From assembly GCA_964652805.1 (NCBI GenBank), contig CAZZBJ010000044.1, positions 1 through 19,503 of the forward strand: a DNA stretch of 19,503 nucleotides. The letters are read 5' to 3'. Positions 1 through 7,257 of the stretch are shown here, piece after piece (position 1 is the stretch's first letter; each line of letters opens with the position of its first letter). The notes under the pieces are model-generated. The model was given only the letters and a program-made list of their open reading frames with translations. It was not told the origin of the DNA and made no database searches. This DNA is from Claveliimonas sp964652805 (GTDB lineage Bacteria; Bacillota; Clostridia; Lachnospirales; Lachnospiraceae). A program made the translations under genes and the position numbers.

Positions 1-50
1 TGGCAGGAAAAATTTATATTTTTTTCATTGTCTACTTGACGGGGAGCAGT
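1..50. other. Window edge, no gene seen
   Basis: This is AT-rich sequence downstream of the flavin reductase unit on the minus strand. There is an A/T run around 8-27 but no convincing stem directly before a U-tract, so I do not call a terminator. No coding frame is supported here. Confidence 0.4.
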
Positions 51-167
51 TCAGTCCCTCTCACAGGCAGCCCCATGCTCCTCTTCCCCCTCTTCGGCAT
101 CCCGGGGGATCTGTGGGTGCTGGCCAGCCAGGCCGCTGTCTTCGTCCTCTGGCCGGCCTACCTGCGC
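51..167 (-). other. Out-of-frame acidic C-terminal-like tail
   Basis: Directly behind the flavin reductase, the minus strand stays open in the -1 frame for 38 codons, from the AAA AAG codons at the gene's end to a TGA at 51-53. The encoded stretch is strongly acidic and hydrophilic, including PEDEDSGLAGQHPQIPRD and later EEGEEEH, and its codons mostly end in G or C like those of nearby genes. Joined in -1 to the Lys-rich end of the reductase it would extend that protein by 38 residues. Either the region is chance-open GC-rich sequence, or a natural tail has been lost through a frameshift at the five-A run, or there is programmed slippage on G AAA AAG. It has no start codon or RBS of its own, so it is not called as a separate gene. 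Confidence 0.3.
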
Positions 168-733
168 TTTTTCTTCTTTACACTGTAGCCAAAGCTGCCC
201 CGCTTCTTTCCAAGCTCCAGGTATTCCCCGTGGGAATAGGCCACAAGACCCGCGCCATTGAGATGAAACCGCCCGGCCTCATCCATGTAGACTGTGTCCG
301 CCTGCACAGCCTCCACCCGGGCCAGGAACATGTGGTGACTTCCCAGCTTCTTCACCTCCGTCACCCGGCACTCGATGTTGACGGGGGACTCCTCTATAAC
401 CGGGGCAAAGGCAAGCTTCGCAGCCTTCCCCGGCGTCAGGCGCATCTCCTTCCATTTATTCACATCTCTTCCGGATCTGACACCGCACCAGTCCGCCGCC
501 CGAAGCAGCTTTTCCGTGGTCAGGTTGATGACAAACTCCCCGCTCCCGCAGATGATGTCATAGCTGTACCTCTGAGGCCGGACAGAGATGTAGACCATGG
601 CAGGGTTGGTGCAGACCGTTCCCGTCCAGGCCACGGTGATGATATTGGTCCTTCCCTCCTGATCCCCGCAGCTTGCCATCACCGCAGGCAGTGGATAGAG
701 CATATTGCCTGGTTTCCATATCTCTTTTGCCAT
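158..733 (-). CDS. Flavin reductase family protein (FMN-binding split barrel)
   Basis: A 191-residue protein of the flavin-reductase-like FMN-binding split-barrel family. Members bind FMN and use NAD(P)H to reduce flavin or act as small flavoproteins; the physiological partner is unknown. Family features are the N-terminal YPLPAVMASCG segment (13-23), the strand TNIITVAWTGTVCTNP (29-44), VYISVRP (47-53) around the flavin site, and the GEFVINL strand near residue 70. Length is normal for the family and there is no signal peptide or membrane segment, so it is cytosolic. The protein ends in a run of basic residues (KKKKRR). The start is supported by TAAGGAGGAGAGCGGA before the ATG, where the TAA is the stop of the upstream pyrophosphatase gene, giving a 13-base gap and probable co-transcription. 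The frame just past its stop may hold a shifted tail, described separately. Family call is secure; substrate unknown. Confidence 0.88.
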   Translation of the reverse strand: MAKEIWKPGNMLYPLPAVMASCGDQEGRTNIITVAWTGTVCTNPAMVYISVRPQRYSYDIICGSGEFVINLTTEKLLRAADWCGVRSGRDVNKWKEMRLTPGKAAKLAFAPVIEESPVNIECRVTEVKKLGSHHMFLARVEAVQADTVYMDEAGRFHLNGAGLVAYSHGEYLELGKKRGSFGYSVKKKKRR

Positions 734-746
734 TCCGCTCTCCTCC

Positions 747-2381
747 TTACTGCTGCAGCGCGCTTACCAGCGCCGGGATGAGCTGCTTCTTTCTGGACAC
801 AACGCCCTTCAGGAGGACAGGGTCCATATCCTCCGGCAGCTCAAATGCCTCCAGCACAGTCTCCCGTGCCCCCGCCCCGGAGCAGAGAAGCTCTGTGGAT
901 TCGTGAAGGATGTGGGTGAGCATGAAGTAGACCATGTTCAGCTTGTGCTCCTCCCTGGCCTGTTCCAGATAGGGGAGCAGCTTCTCTCTGATATCCGCCA
1001 GCTCATCACTGCTCATGGAGTTGATCTGTCCCACGCCGAACACCGTGTCGCCAACTGTGAACTGCTTGAAGTCCTGGAAACAGATCTCCTTTTCGCTCTT
1101 GCCCTTCAGGTTGCTGCCTGCGTTGAACATCTCCGCAGCCAGGTCCTCCAGAACAACCCCCGCCACCCCGGCCAGTTTCTCGGCGGTCCTTCTATCCATC
1201 TCCGTGCAGGTGGGGGAACGGAAAAGGAGGGTGTCCGAGATGATGGCCGCACAGAGGAGCCCTGCCGTCACCGACGGGATCTCCACACCGCACTCCTCGT
1301 ACATCTGGGTGACGATAGTGGCCGTGCAGCCCACAGGCTGGTTGCGGAAAAATACCGGCCCCATGGTCTCAATGCTCCCAATCCTGTGGTGGTCAATGAT
1401 CTCCAGGATATCCGCCTCCTCGATGCCGTCCACAGCCTGAGACTTCTCGTTGTGATCCACAAGGATGACCTGCTTCTTCCTGGCGTCCAGGAAGCGCCGT
1501 CTGGAGATGAAGCCTTTGAAGTTGCCGTGCCGGTCCAGAATAGGGAAATCCCGGAATTTCTTTTTCGTCATCTCCTCCTTGATGTTGTCCACATAGTCGT
1601 CCATGTGGAACACCGTCAGCGGTCCCTTGCTCATGAAATACTTCACCGGGATGCTCTGGTTAATGAGTCTTGCCGTAGTAAAGGTGTCATGAGGTGTCTT
1701 GATGACCACAATACTCTGCTCCTCCGCCTTCCGGAGCAGCTCCTCGGAGATCTCCGCCCCGTGGCAGACTACCAGGCAGCTGGCGTTGATGTCCACAGCG
1801 CAGGCCTGAGACTCATACCTGTTTCCCAGGATCACCAGGTCGTCCTTCTCGATGAACTCAGCCATTCGGTCCGTGGTGGAGGCTCCCACAGTCACCTTTC
1901 CTTTCACAAAGCAGCCGTGCTCATTTCCTGTGACGATCTCCCCGTCCAGGGTACATACAATGTTGCGGTACTTAGTCCTGGCCTTCGCCAGGATGGTGTT
2001 GTCGTACACGTCCATGTAGGATTTCGCAATGTCCCCGGTGGAGATCACCCCCACCAGCTCCCCCTCCTTCAGCACCGGAAGGGTCTTGACAGACTGGGTT
2101 TTCATCAGCTCCCACGCCTCCTTGATGGACACGCCCGGGTTCACCCCGGTGATCTTGTGGATATCCAGATCCTTCACCTGAAGCTTCACGTCCTGGAGAA
2201 GCCTCGGAGCGTCCACCTTGAACCTGCGCAGCACGTACTGGGTCTCCTCATTGATCTGTCCGGCCCTTTTTGCAACAAACTCCTTTCCCGTAACCTCCCT
2301 CTTCAGCCCGGCGTAGGCGATGGCAGAGCAGATGGAGTCCGTGTCCGGATTTTTGTGTCCTACAACATAAACTTTTCTCAT
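747..2381 (-). CDS. Putative manganese-dependent inorganic pyrophosphatase, CBS/DRTGG type
   Basis: A 544-residue family II (DHH superfamily) inorganic diphosphatase, which hydrolyses pyrophosphate to two phosphates with Mn2+ or Co2+. The catalytic core is split by a regulatory insert. Residues 1-65 carry the metal motif GHKNPDTDS (8-16). A first CBS domain lies around 78-125, a DRTGG domain around 135-245 and a second CBS domain around 247-305. The core then resumes with the DHH signature at 330-332, and the DHHA2 domain ends with the substrate-binding SRKKQ motif at 529-533. CBS-containing pyrophosphatases are known to be controlled by adenine nucleotides, and those with a DRTGG domain bind diadenosine polyphosphates; this protein has that full architecture. 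It is the first gene of a two-gene unit with the flavin reductase. The ATG is preceded by AGGGAG at suitable spacing. Confidence 0.95.
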   Translation of the reverse strand: MRKVYVVGHKNPDTDSICSAIAYAGLKREVTGKEFVAKRAGQINEETQYVLRRFKVDAPRLLQDVKLQVKDLDIHKITGVNPGVSIKEAWELMKTQSVKTLPVLKEGELVGVISTGDIAKSYMDVYDNTILAKARTKYRNIVCTLDGEIVTGNEHGCFVKGKVTVGASTTDRMAEFIEKDDLVILGNRYESQACAVDINASCLVVCHGAEISEELLRKAEEQSIVVIKTPHDTFTTARLINQSIPVKYFMSKGPLTVFHMDDYVDNIKEEMTKKKFRDFPILDRHGNFKGFISRRRFLDARKKQVILVDHNEKSQAVDGIEEADILEIIDHHRIGSIETMGPVFFRNQPVGCTATIVTQMYEECGVEIPSVTAGLLCAAIISDTLLFRSPTCTEMDRRTAEKLAGVAGVVLEDLAAEMFNAGSNLKGKSEKEICFQDFKQFTVGDTVFGVGQINSMSSDELADIREKLLPYLEQAREEHKLNMVYFMLTHILHESTELLCSGAGARETVLEAFELPEDMDPVLLKGVVSRKKQLIPALVSALQQ

Positions 2382-2420
2382 ATCTTCAACTCCCTGTTCC
2401 TATCTTTTGCCAAATTATTG

Positions 2421-2437
2421 ATCTGTAAAATACAGAT
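2421..2437. promoter_or_regulatory. Palindromic candidate operator
   Basis: A perfect inverted repeat, ATCTGTA-aaa-TACAGAT, overlaps the candidate -10 element of the pyrophosphatase promoter and lies about 40 bases before its ATG. Arms of 7 bp with a 3-bp centre fit a dimeric repressor site. The cognate regulator is not visible in the window. Confidence 0.45.
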
Positions 2438-2462
2438 TGCCATTTTTTCCACTTCCAGTCAA
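2434..2462 (-). promoter_or_regulatory. Candidate promoter of pyrophosphatase/flavin reductase unit
   Basis: On the minus strand TTGACT (2457-2462) and CAATCT (2434-2439) are separated by 17 bp. TGG lies directly before the -10, giving an extended -10. The -10 hexamer is weak, so the call is moderate. It lies back to back with the S1-gene promoter at 2494-2523. Confidence 0.4.
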
Positions 2463-2493
2463 CTAAAAATTCCCGGATGCTTTGCTTTTTTCT

Positions 2494-2523
2494 TTGAACA
2501 ATGTCCCCTTTTCGTGATATACT
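2494..2523 (+). promoter_or_regulatory. Sigma-A promoter of the S1-domain gene
   Basis: TTGAAC (2494-2499) and TATACT (2518-2523) are separated by 18 bp, with TGA immediately before the -10 (extended -10). The start codon follows about 50 bases downstream. This matches the housekeeping consensus well. Confidence 0.7.
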
Positions 2524-2575
2524 ATTAATAGTATGTGAAAACACATAAATATGGTTATGAGAAAGGACTAACAAA

Positions 2576-3259
2576 ATGAGCGAAGAATTATTACAAGAGG
2601 AAAACAAACCGGAAGAGACAATGGCTGACTACGAGGAGCATCTTGACGATGCCAATCCGTGGAACGTGGTACAGCGCTACATGGAGAACAAGACTGCCCT
2701 TCCGGTAAAGGTGGAGGGGATCGTGAACGGAGGCGCCATCGCCATGGTGGAGGGTCTGCGCGGATTTATCCCCGCATCCAGGTTATCCTTATCCTATATC
2801 GAGGATCTGGAGACATATCTCTTAAAGGACATCGAGGTCCGGGTCATCGAAGTCAACCAGGCTGAGAATCGCCTTGTCCTGTCTGCAAGAGAGATCCTTC
2901 GGGAGAAGGAGAAAAAGGCCATGGAGGAGAAGATCGCCAACGTAAAGGTTGGCAGCGTTGTGAAGGGCAAGGTAGAGAGCCTGCAGACCTACGGCGCTTT
3001 CGTTCGTCTGCAGGACGGCCTCTCCGGTCTGGTACACGTGTCCCAGATCAGCAGAAAGCGGGTAAAATCCCCCAAGGACGTGCTCTCTGTGGGCGATGAG
3101 GTGACGGTGAAAATCATCGGCCTCAAGAACGGCAAGATCAGCCTCAGCATGAAGGTTCTGGAGGAGAAGGACGAGGAGGAAGACATCAAGGTGGAAATTC
3201 CCAAGTCCGAGAACATCGGCACAAGCCTGGGCGACCTGTTCAAAAACATTAAGCTGTAA
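2576..3259 (+). CDS. S1 RNA-binding domain protein (two S1 repeats)
   Basis: A 227-residue cytosolic protein with two S1/OB-fold domains at about 41-105 and 125-194. Typical S1 motifs are visible: GFIPASRLS (63-71) in the first, and VKGKVESLQTYGAFVRL (129-145) followed by GLVHVSQIS (151-159) in the second. A charged helix around 106-122 links the domains, and the C-terminus (196-227) is acidic then amphipathic. The domains resemble repeats of ribosomal protein S1, but full-length S1 has four to six repeats, so this is one of the short S1-like proteins of Clostridia, probably binding RNA during translation or decay. The ATG follows AAAGGA at good spacing. The gene appears monocistronic, with its own extended -10 promoter and a strong terminator. 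Function beyond RNA binding is unknown. Confidence 0.9.
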   Translation: MSEELLQEENKPEETMADYEEHLDDANPWNVVQRYMENKTALPVKVEGIVNGGAIAMVEGLRGFIPASRLSLSYIEDLETYLLKDIEVRVIEVNQAENRLVLSAREILREKEKKAMEEKIANVKVGSVVKGKVESLQTYGAFVRLQDGLSGLVHVSQISRKRVKSPKDVLSVGDEVTVKIIGLKNGKISLSMKVLEEKDEEEDIKVEIPKSENIGTSLGDLFKNIKL

Positions 3260-3280
3260 AAAGACTGTCCTGTAAAGGAT

Positions 3281-3332
3281 AAAAAGAGGGCGCTGCCCCA
3301 TCATAGAATGGATGGAGCGGCGCCCTCTTTTT
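3281..3332. terminator. Bidirectional intrinsic terminator
   Basis: A stem of 13 pairs, AAAAAGAGGGCGC (3281-3293) with GCGCCCTCTTTTT (3320-3332), is extended inward by a wobble pair and several further pairs. A-tracts and T-tracts flank it symmetrically, so it can end transcription of the S1 gene on the plus strand and of the hslO-nadE-membrane protein unit on the minus strand. Confidence 0.92.
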
Positions 3333-3373
3333 ATCTGGAGAAAACCATTCCCCGAAAAACATTTCACTTTTAA

Positions 3374-4321
3374 CTAACACAAAGGAGAACCGCCGCTTTT
3401 TCCTTCAGCCTCAGTTCCTCCTTCGCATTTCACTCCTTCGCTTTCCGTTTTTGTCGTCTCCGTTTCATCTGCCGGCGTCTCCTGGGGATGCAGGAAGCGT
3501 GCCGCATCCTTCACGAACATCAGGCGGTTCCCGTACTTCTCCACATAGGCAAAAGCCGCTCCTGCCCCGGCCTCGTTCCCGCAGTCCTGCTCCAGCACTG
3601 CCTGCTGCCAGGCTCTTCCCACCTTTGACCAGAGCTGCTGGTTTCCCGAGTCTGACAGGTGAAGCCACTCCTGATAGAAGCGCCAGGCAGACTCATAGTC
3701 TTTATTCGTCCGGGCCCGCTTCAGATTGTTCATGGCGCAGAGGAGCTGCATGTTCTTTGTGTCCTTCTTGCCGCTGATCCTTCTCTGGAACTCGTTTTCC
3801 AGCTCTCTTACCTTGTCTCCCATGTCAAAGCGGAAGTAGAGTCCGCTCTTGAGGGCATAGTAATTCAGCCGGTTGGCCTTCTTAAAGGAGGAGGGATCCG
3901 TGTGCATGACGGTGTCCATGGCCTGCTGGAAATTTCCCTGGTAGTACTGGGCGATAGCCAGGTTCAGCCGTTTCAGATCCTCGTTTCCCATAAAACCCAT
4001 GTGGTAGACGCAGGCTTCAAAGAGGAAGGGATCGCACTCCTTCCGGAGCGCCCCGTAGATCCAGACGCTGCCGGTCTTTGCCACAAGTGCCAGGACAAAG
4101 AGCACTGCAAAGTGTGTAATAATCATACAAATTCGCAATATATTCCATTTATATCCATTCATCAGGAGCTGGGCGGGAAAGCTGCTGCTAAAAACCATCC
4201 AGAAAAGGTGAATACCTACCAGCGCGAAGGCGAACCACCCAAGGCACTGCCGTATGCGGCAGCGCCGCACTCTCCTGTCAACCTCTCGCTGGTCCACTCC
4301 TGTCATTTCTTCAACTGTCAT
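3374..4321 (-). CDS. Unrecognised membrane protein with TPR-like cytosolic domain
   Basis: I do not recognise a named family for this 315-residue protein. A basic N-terminus (RRVRRCRIRQ, about 17-25) precedes two hydrophobic helices at about 27-46 and 61-81. A mainly helical soluble region of about 110-275 follows, with tetratricopeptide-like character: repeated Tyr/Ala/Leu-rich helical pairs such as IAQYYQGNFQQAMDTVM and YESAWRFYQEWLHL. The last ~35 residues are Glu/Thr/Gly/Ser-rich and probably disordered. Its ATG overlaps the nadE stop in ATGA (4318-4321), implying translational coupling with NAD synthetase. It is the last gene before the bidirectional terminator. Membrane anchoring with a cytosolic scaffold domain is inference; no catalytic motif is seen. 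Confidence 0.8.
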   Translation of the reverse strand: MTVEEMTGVDQREVDRRVRRCRIRQCLGWFAFALVGIHLFWMVFSSSFPAQLLMNGYKWNILRICMIITHFAVLFVLALVAKTGSVWIYGALRKECDPFLFEACVYHMGFMGNEDLKRLNLAIAQYYQGNFQQAMDTVMHTDPSSFKKANRLNYYALKSGLYFRFDMGDKVRELENEFQRRISGKKDTKNMQLLCAMNNLKRARTNKDYESAWRFYQEWLHLSDSGNQQLWSKVGRAWQQAVLEQDCGNEAGAGAAFAYVEKYGNRLMFVKDAARFLHPQETPADETETTKTESEGVKCEGGTEAEGKSGGSPLC

Positions 4322-6249
4322 TGTACTCCATCTCCTTTCGTCTCTTTTTTCAGCTCACGGATCCACACGTCCACGCAGGCGTCGCTGGGCATTCGCCAGT
4401 CCCCTCTGGGCGAGAGGGCCACCGTACCCACCTTGGGGCCGTCCGGAAGACAGGATCGCTTGAACTGCTGGCTGAAAAATCTCCCGCAGAAGGTGCGCAG
4501 CCATTTGTAAATCGTCTCCTCGTCGTACTCGCCCGCAAAGGCCTCCCTGGCAATGCGGTAGATCTTGGAGGGCTCGTACCCGAAGCGGAGGAAATAGTAC
4601 AGATAGAAGTCATGGAGCTCGTAGGGCCCCACCAGATCCTCCGTCTTCTGGGCGATCTGTCCGTCCTTGGGAGGAAGGAGCTCCGGACTCACCGGCGTGT
4701 CCAGCACGTCGTAGAGCACCGCCTGCAGCTCCTGATCCTTCTCCGTGTCCGCACAGTAGCGCACCAGATGCCGCACCAGCGTCTTTGGCACAGAGGCGTT
4801 GACTCCGTACATAGACATGTGATCCCCGTTATAGGTAGCCCAGCCAAGAGCCAGCTCGGACATGTCCCCTGTGCCCACCACAAGCCCCCCTGTCTGGTTG
4901 GAGATGTCCATGAGCACCTGGGTCCGCTCTCTGGCCTGGGAGTTCTCATAGGTGACGCTGTGGTCCTCCATATTGTGGCCGATGTCTCTGAAATGGCTGG
5001 CAACCGAGTCGGCGATCCGCACCTCGCGAAGCTTGGCTCCCAGCTTCCGGGCCATCTGGCAGGCATTGTTGTAGGTCCGGTCCGTGGTACCAAAGCAGGG
5101 CATGGTGACAGCGATGATCTGTCCCCGATCCATCCCCAGTCTGTCAAAGGCCCGGGCCGTCACAAGGAGGGCCAGCGTAGAGTCCAGTCCTCCGGAGATA
5201 CCCACCACCGCGGTCCTGGCGTGGGTGTGGGCCAGCCGCTTCTTCAGCCCCATGGCCTGGATAGTGAGGATCTCCTCGCATCTTCTGTCCCTCTCCTCCT
5301 TGGCGTCCGGCACAAAGGGGCGGGAGGGGAACTTTCTCGAAAGCTCTGTCCGGGTCATCTCCACGTGGAAAGGGACTCTCGGAAGATAGCGGTCCCGGGC
5401 GGTCTTGAAGGTAGTATTCTTCCTCCGCTCGCTGATCAGCCGCTTCACGTCGATCTGGGCGTAGATAACGCCGTTTTTGAACCGCTCTCCCTCCGCCAAG
5501 GTGGTACCGTTCTCAGAGATAATGTTGTGACCGCCAAAGACAAGGTCTGTGGTGGATTCTCCCTCCCCGGCGTTGGCGTAAATGTAGGCTGCTATGAGCC
5601 GGGCCGACTGTCCCTCGATGAGATTCTTCCTGTAGGCCATCTTGCCGATGGTCTCGTCGCTGGCGGAGCAGTTAACGATGACCGTGGCCCCCTCTCTGGC
5701 CGCGTCAATGCTGGGCGGCACAGGGGACCAGACGTCCTCGCAAATCTCCGCTGACACGATCAGATCCGGCATGGCGTCCGCCTCAAAGAGGATCCGAGGG
5801 CCAAAGAGGATCTTCTCTCCCTCAAACCATATGTACCGCACGTCCTCCGGTCCCTCCCGGAACTGGCGCATCTCGTAGAATTCTCCATAGTTGGGCAGGA
5901 AGGTCTTGGTGGTAAATCCCAGGATCCTCCCCCTGTTCAGGGCCGCCGCCACATTGTAGAGCCCTCCCTCCACTGCCAGGGGCATGCCCACAAAGATGAG
6001 GGCGTCCTTCTCCTTCGTGGCCGCCGCCACCTCTTTGATGGCTCCCCTGACCTCCCCGAGGAGCACGTCCTGGGTAAAAAGGTCCCCGCAGGTGTAGCCG
6101 GTAAGAACAAGCTCAGGAAACACCACGATCTTGGCCCCCTCCGCCGCCGTCTCATCGATGAGCCGGCAGATCTGCTCTTTATTGTACGCCACATCCGCAA
6201 CCCGGATGTCCGGGGTGGCTGCCGCTACCTTTACAAAACCATGTCTCAA
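4318..6249 (-). CDS. nadE: Glutamine-dependent NAD(+) synthetase, TTG start
   Basis: A 643-residue two-domain enzyme that amidates nicotinic acid adenine dinucleotide to NAD, using ATP and ammonia taken from glutamine. The N-terminal nitrilase-type glutaminase has the triad Glu46 (FPELVLTG), Lys115 (KTFLPNYGEF) and Cys170 (AEICEDVW). The C-terminal synthetase has the PP-loop SGGLDS at 352-357, followed by the expected VGTGDMSELALGW segment. I chose the TTG at 6249: AGGAG lies 8 bases before it, and the resulting N-terminus MRHGFVKVAAATPDIRVAD fits the family. The in-frame GTG at 6258 leaves only one base between AGGAG and the start. The gene follows hslO by 15 bases and overlaps the next gene by 4 bases, so all three are probably one operon. 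Confidence 0.96.
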   Translation of the reverse strand: MRHGFVKVAAATPDIRVADVAYNKEQICRLIDETAAEGAKIVVFPELVLTGYTCGDLFTQDVLLGEVRGAIKEVAAATKEKDALIFVGMPLAVEGGLYNVAAALNRGRILGFTTKTFLPNYGEFYEMRQFREGPEDVRYIWFEGEKILFGPRILFEADAMPDLIVSAEICEDVWSPVPPSIDAAREGATVIVNCSASDETIGKMAYRKNLIEGQSARLIAAYIYANAGEGESTTDLVFGGHNIISENGTTLAEGERFKNGVIYAQIDVKRLISERRKNTTFKTARDRYLPRVPFHVEMTRTELSRKFPSRPFVPDAKEERDRRCEEILTIQAMGLKKRLAHTHARTAVVGISGGLDSTLALLVTARAFDRLGMDRGQIIAVTMPCFGTTDRTYNNACQMARKLGAKLREVRIADSVASHFRDIGHNMEDHSVTYENSQARERTQVLMDISNQTGGLVVGTGDMSELALGWATYNGDHMSMYGVNASVPKTLVRHLVRYCADTEKDQELQAVLYDVLDTPVSPELLPPKDGQIAQKTEDLVGPYELHDFYLYYFLRFGYEPSKIYRIAREAFAGEYDEETIYKWLRTFCGRFFSQQFKRSCLPDGPKVGTVALSPRGDWRMPSDACVDVWIRELKKETKGDGVQ

Positions 6250-6264
6250 GGTCCACACTCCTTT

Positions 6265-7152
6265 CTATTTTCTGCTTCTTTTCAGTATGCTCTTCAGCTC
6301 GTCCACTGAGTAATTGTAGGCTGTATTGCAGAAGTGACACTTCACTTCAATGTCCTTTCCCTCGGCTATCATCTGCTGGATATCCTTTGCCCCGATGCTG
6401 GCCACGGCCTGCTCCACTCTCTCCTTGGAGCAGCTGCAGTAGAACCAGGCAGGCATGGTGTCCGTAATCTCCAGATCCAGACCCTCTGTCAGGTCCAAAA
6501 GAAGCTGCTGGGGCGTGCAGCCCGCTTCCAGAAGCTTTGTCACAGAGGTGATCTTTCCCACATTTTCCTCCAGACGGCTGATCACCTTCTCCTCGGCAAA
6601 GGGCATAAGCTGCACGATAAAGCCCCCTGCGCATTTTACCGTGTTGTCCTTCTCCATGAGCACGCCCAGCCCCACCGAGGAGGGCACCTGCTCTGAATTG
6701 GCAAAATAGTAGGTCAGATCCTCCGCGATCTCGCTTGTCACAAGGATAGTCTGGCCCGAGTATGGCTCCTTAAGTCCCATGTCCTTGATGACGGTGAGAA
6801 GGCCGATGCCCACGGCTTCCCCCACGTCCAGCTTCCCGTTCTTCGGAGGCAGGATCACGTCCGGGTTCTGCACGTAGCCCTTCACATTCCCCTGGCTGTC
6901 CGCCGTCACCGTGATGCCCTCCAGGGGACCGTCGCCATGAATCTGGAGAGTCAGCACGTCGGTGTCATTTTTCATCATGCCGCCCATCATGACACCCCCT
7001 GTCAGCAGACGCCCCAGGGCCGCCGTGGCCACCGGACTTGTGTTGTGGCGGCTCCTGGCCTCCTCCACCAGGTTCCTTGTGGTGGCCGCAAAGGCTCTGA
7101 TCTGGCCTCCCGCGGCGGTTGCCCTTACGATGTAATCTGTCTTCTGTGTCAT
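6265..7152 (-). CDS. hslO: Hsp33 redox-regulated molecular chaperone
   Basis: A 295-residue protein of the Hsp33 family, a cytosolic holdase chaperone switched on by oxidative stress. The N-terminal domain has the family start TDYIVRATAAGGQIRAFAATT and the glycine/methionine-rich TGGVMMGGMMK stretch. The C-terminal redox switch is complete: Cys239-x-Cys241, 30 residues, then Cys272-x2-Cys275. These four cysteines bind zinc when reduced and form disulfides on oxidation. Length is standard. A promoter at 7198-7226 lies just upstream and AAAGGA precedes the ATG. It is the first gene of a unit with nadE and a membrane protein. Confidence 0.97.
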   Translation of the reverse strand: MTQKTDYIVRATAAGGQIRAFAATTRNLVEEARSRHNTSPVATAALGRLLTGGVMMGGMMKNDTDVLTLQIHGDGPLEGITVTADSQGNVKGYVQNPDVILPPKNGKLDVGEAVGIGLLTVIKDMGLKEPYSGQTILVTSEIAEDLTYYFANSEQVPSSVGLGVLMEKDNTVKCAGGFIVQLMPFAEEKVISRLEENVGKITSVTKLLEAGCTPQQLLLDLTEGLDLEITDTMPAWFYCSCSKERVEQAVASIGAKDIQQMIAEGKDIEVKCHFCNTAYNYSVDELKSILKRSRK

Positions 7153-7197
7153 CTATTCTTGATCCTTTCTCTTGTTCTCTTTTTTGACTCATGTACC

Positions 7198-7226
7198 ATT
7201 TTAATATTTTTTCCCATACTTGACAA
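7198..7226 (-). promoter_or_regulatory. Promoter of hslO-nadE unit
   Basis: On the minus strand TTGTCA (7221-7226) and TAAAAT (7198-7203) are separated by exactly 17 bp, about 45 bases before the hslO ATG. The -35 overlaps the foot of the hairpin at 7224-7257. Confidence 0.6.
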
Positions 7227-7257
7227 GGGAGTGCGGTTCATTTTCCGCACTCCCTTG
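7224..7257 (-). other. Strong hairpin with methyltransferase stop codon in its loop
   Basis: A perfect 13-bp stem (7224-7236 with 7245-7257) closes an 8-base loop that contains the TGA stop of the methyltransferase gene (7238-7240). On the minus strand the stem is not followed by a U-tract, so it is not a canonical intrinsic terminator. It may shield the 3' end of the upstream message or attenuate read-through into hslO. Confidence 0.6.

Noticed and set aside
705..2528. A 607-codon open frame on the plus strand opposite the pyrophosphatase gene
   Set aside because: It is a mirror of the GC-rich codon pattern of the real gene: the protein is His/Leu/Val-rich with no domain, and the minus strand encodes a complete, motif-bearing enzyme.
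4321..5754. A 477-codon plus-strand frame opposite nadE
   Set aside because: Same shadow effect; no RBS or recognisable motif, while nadE is complete with both active sites.
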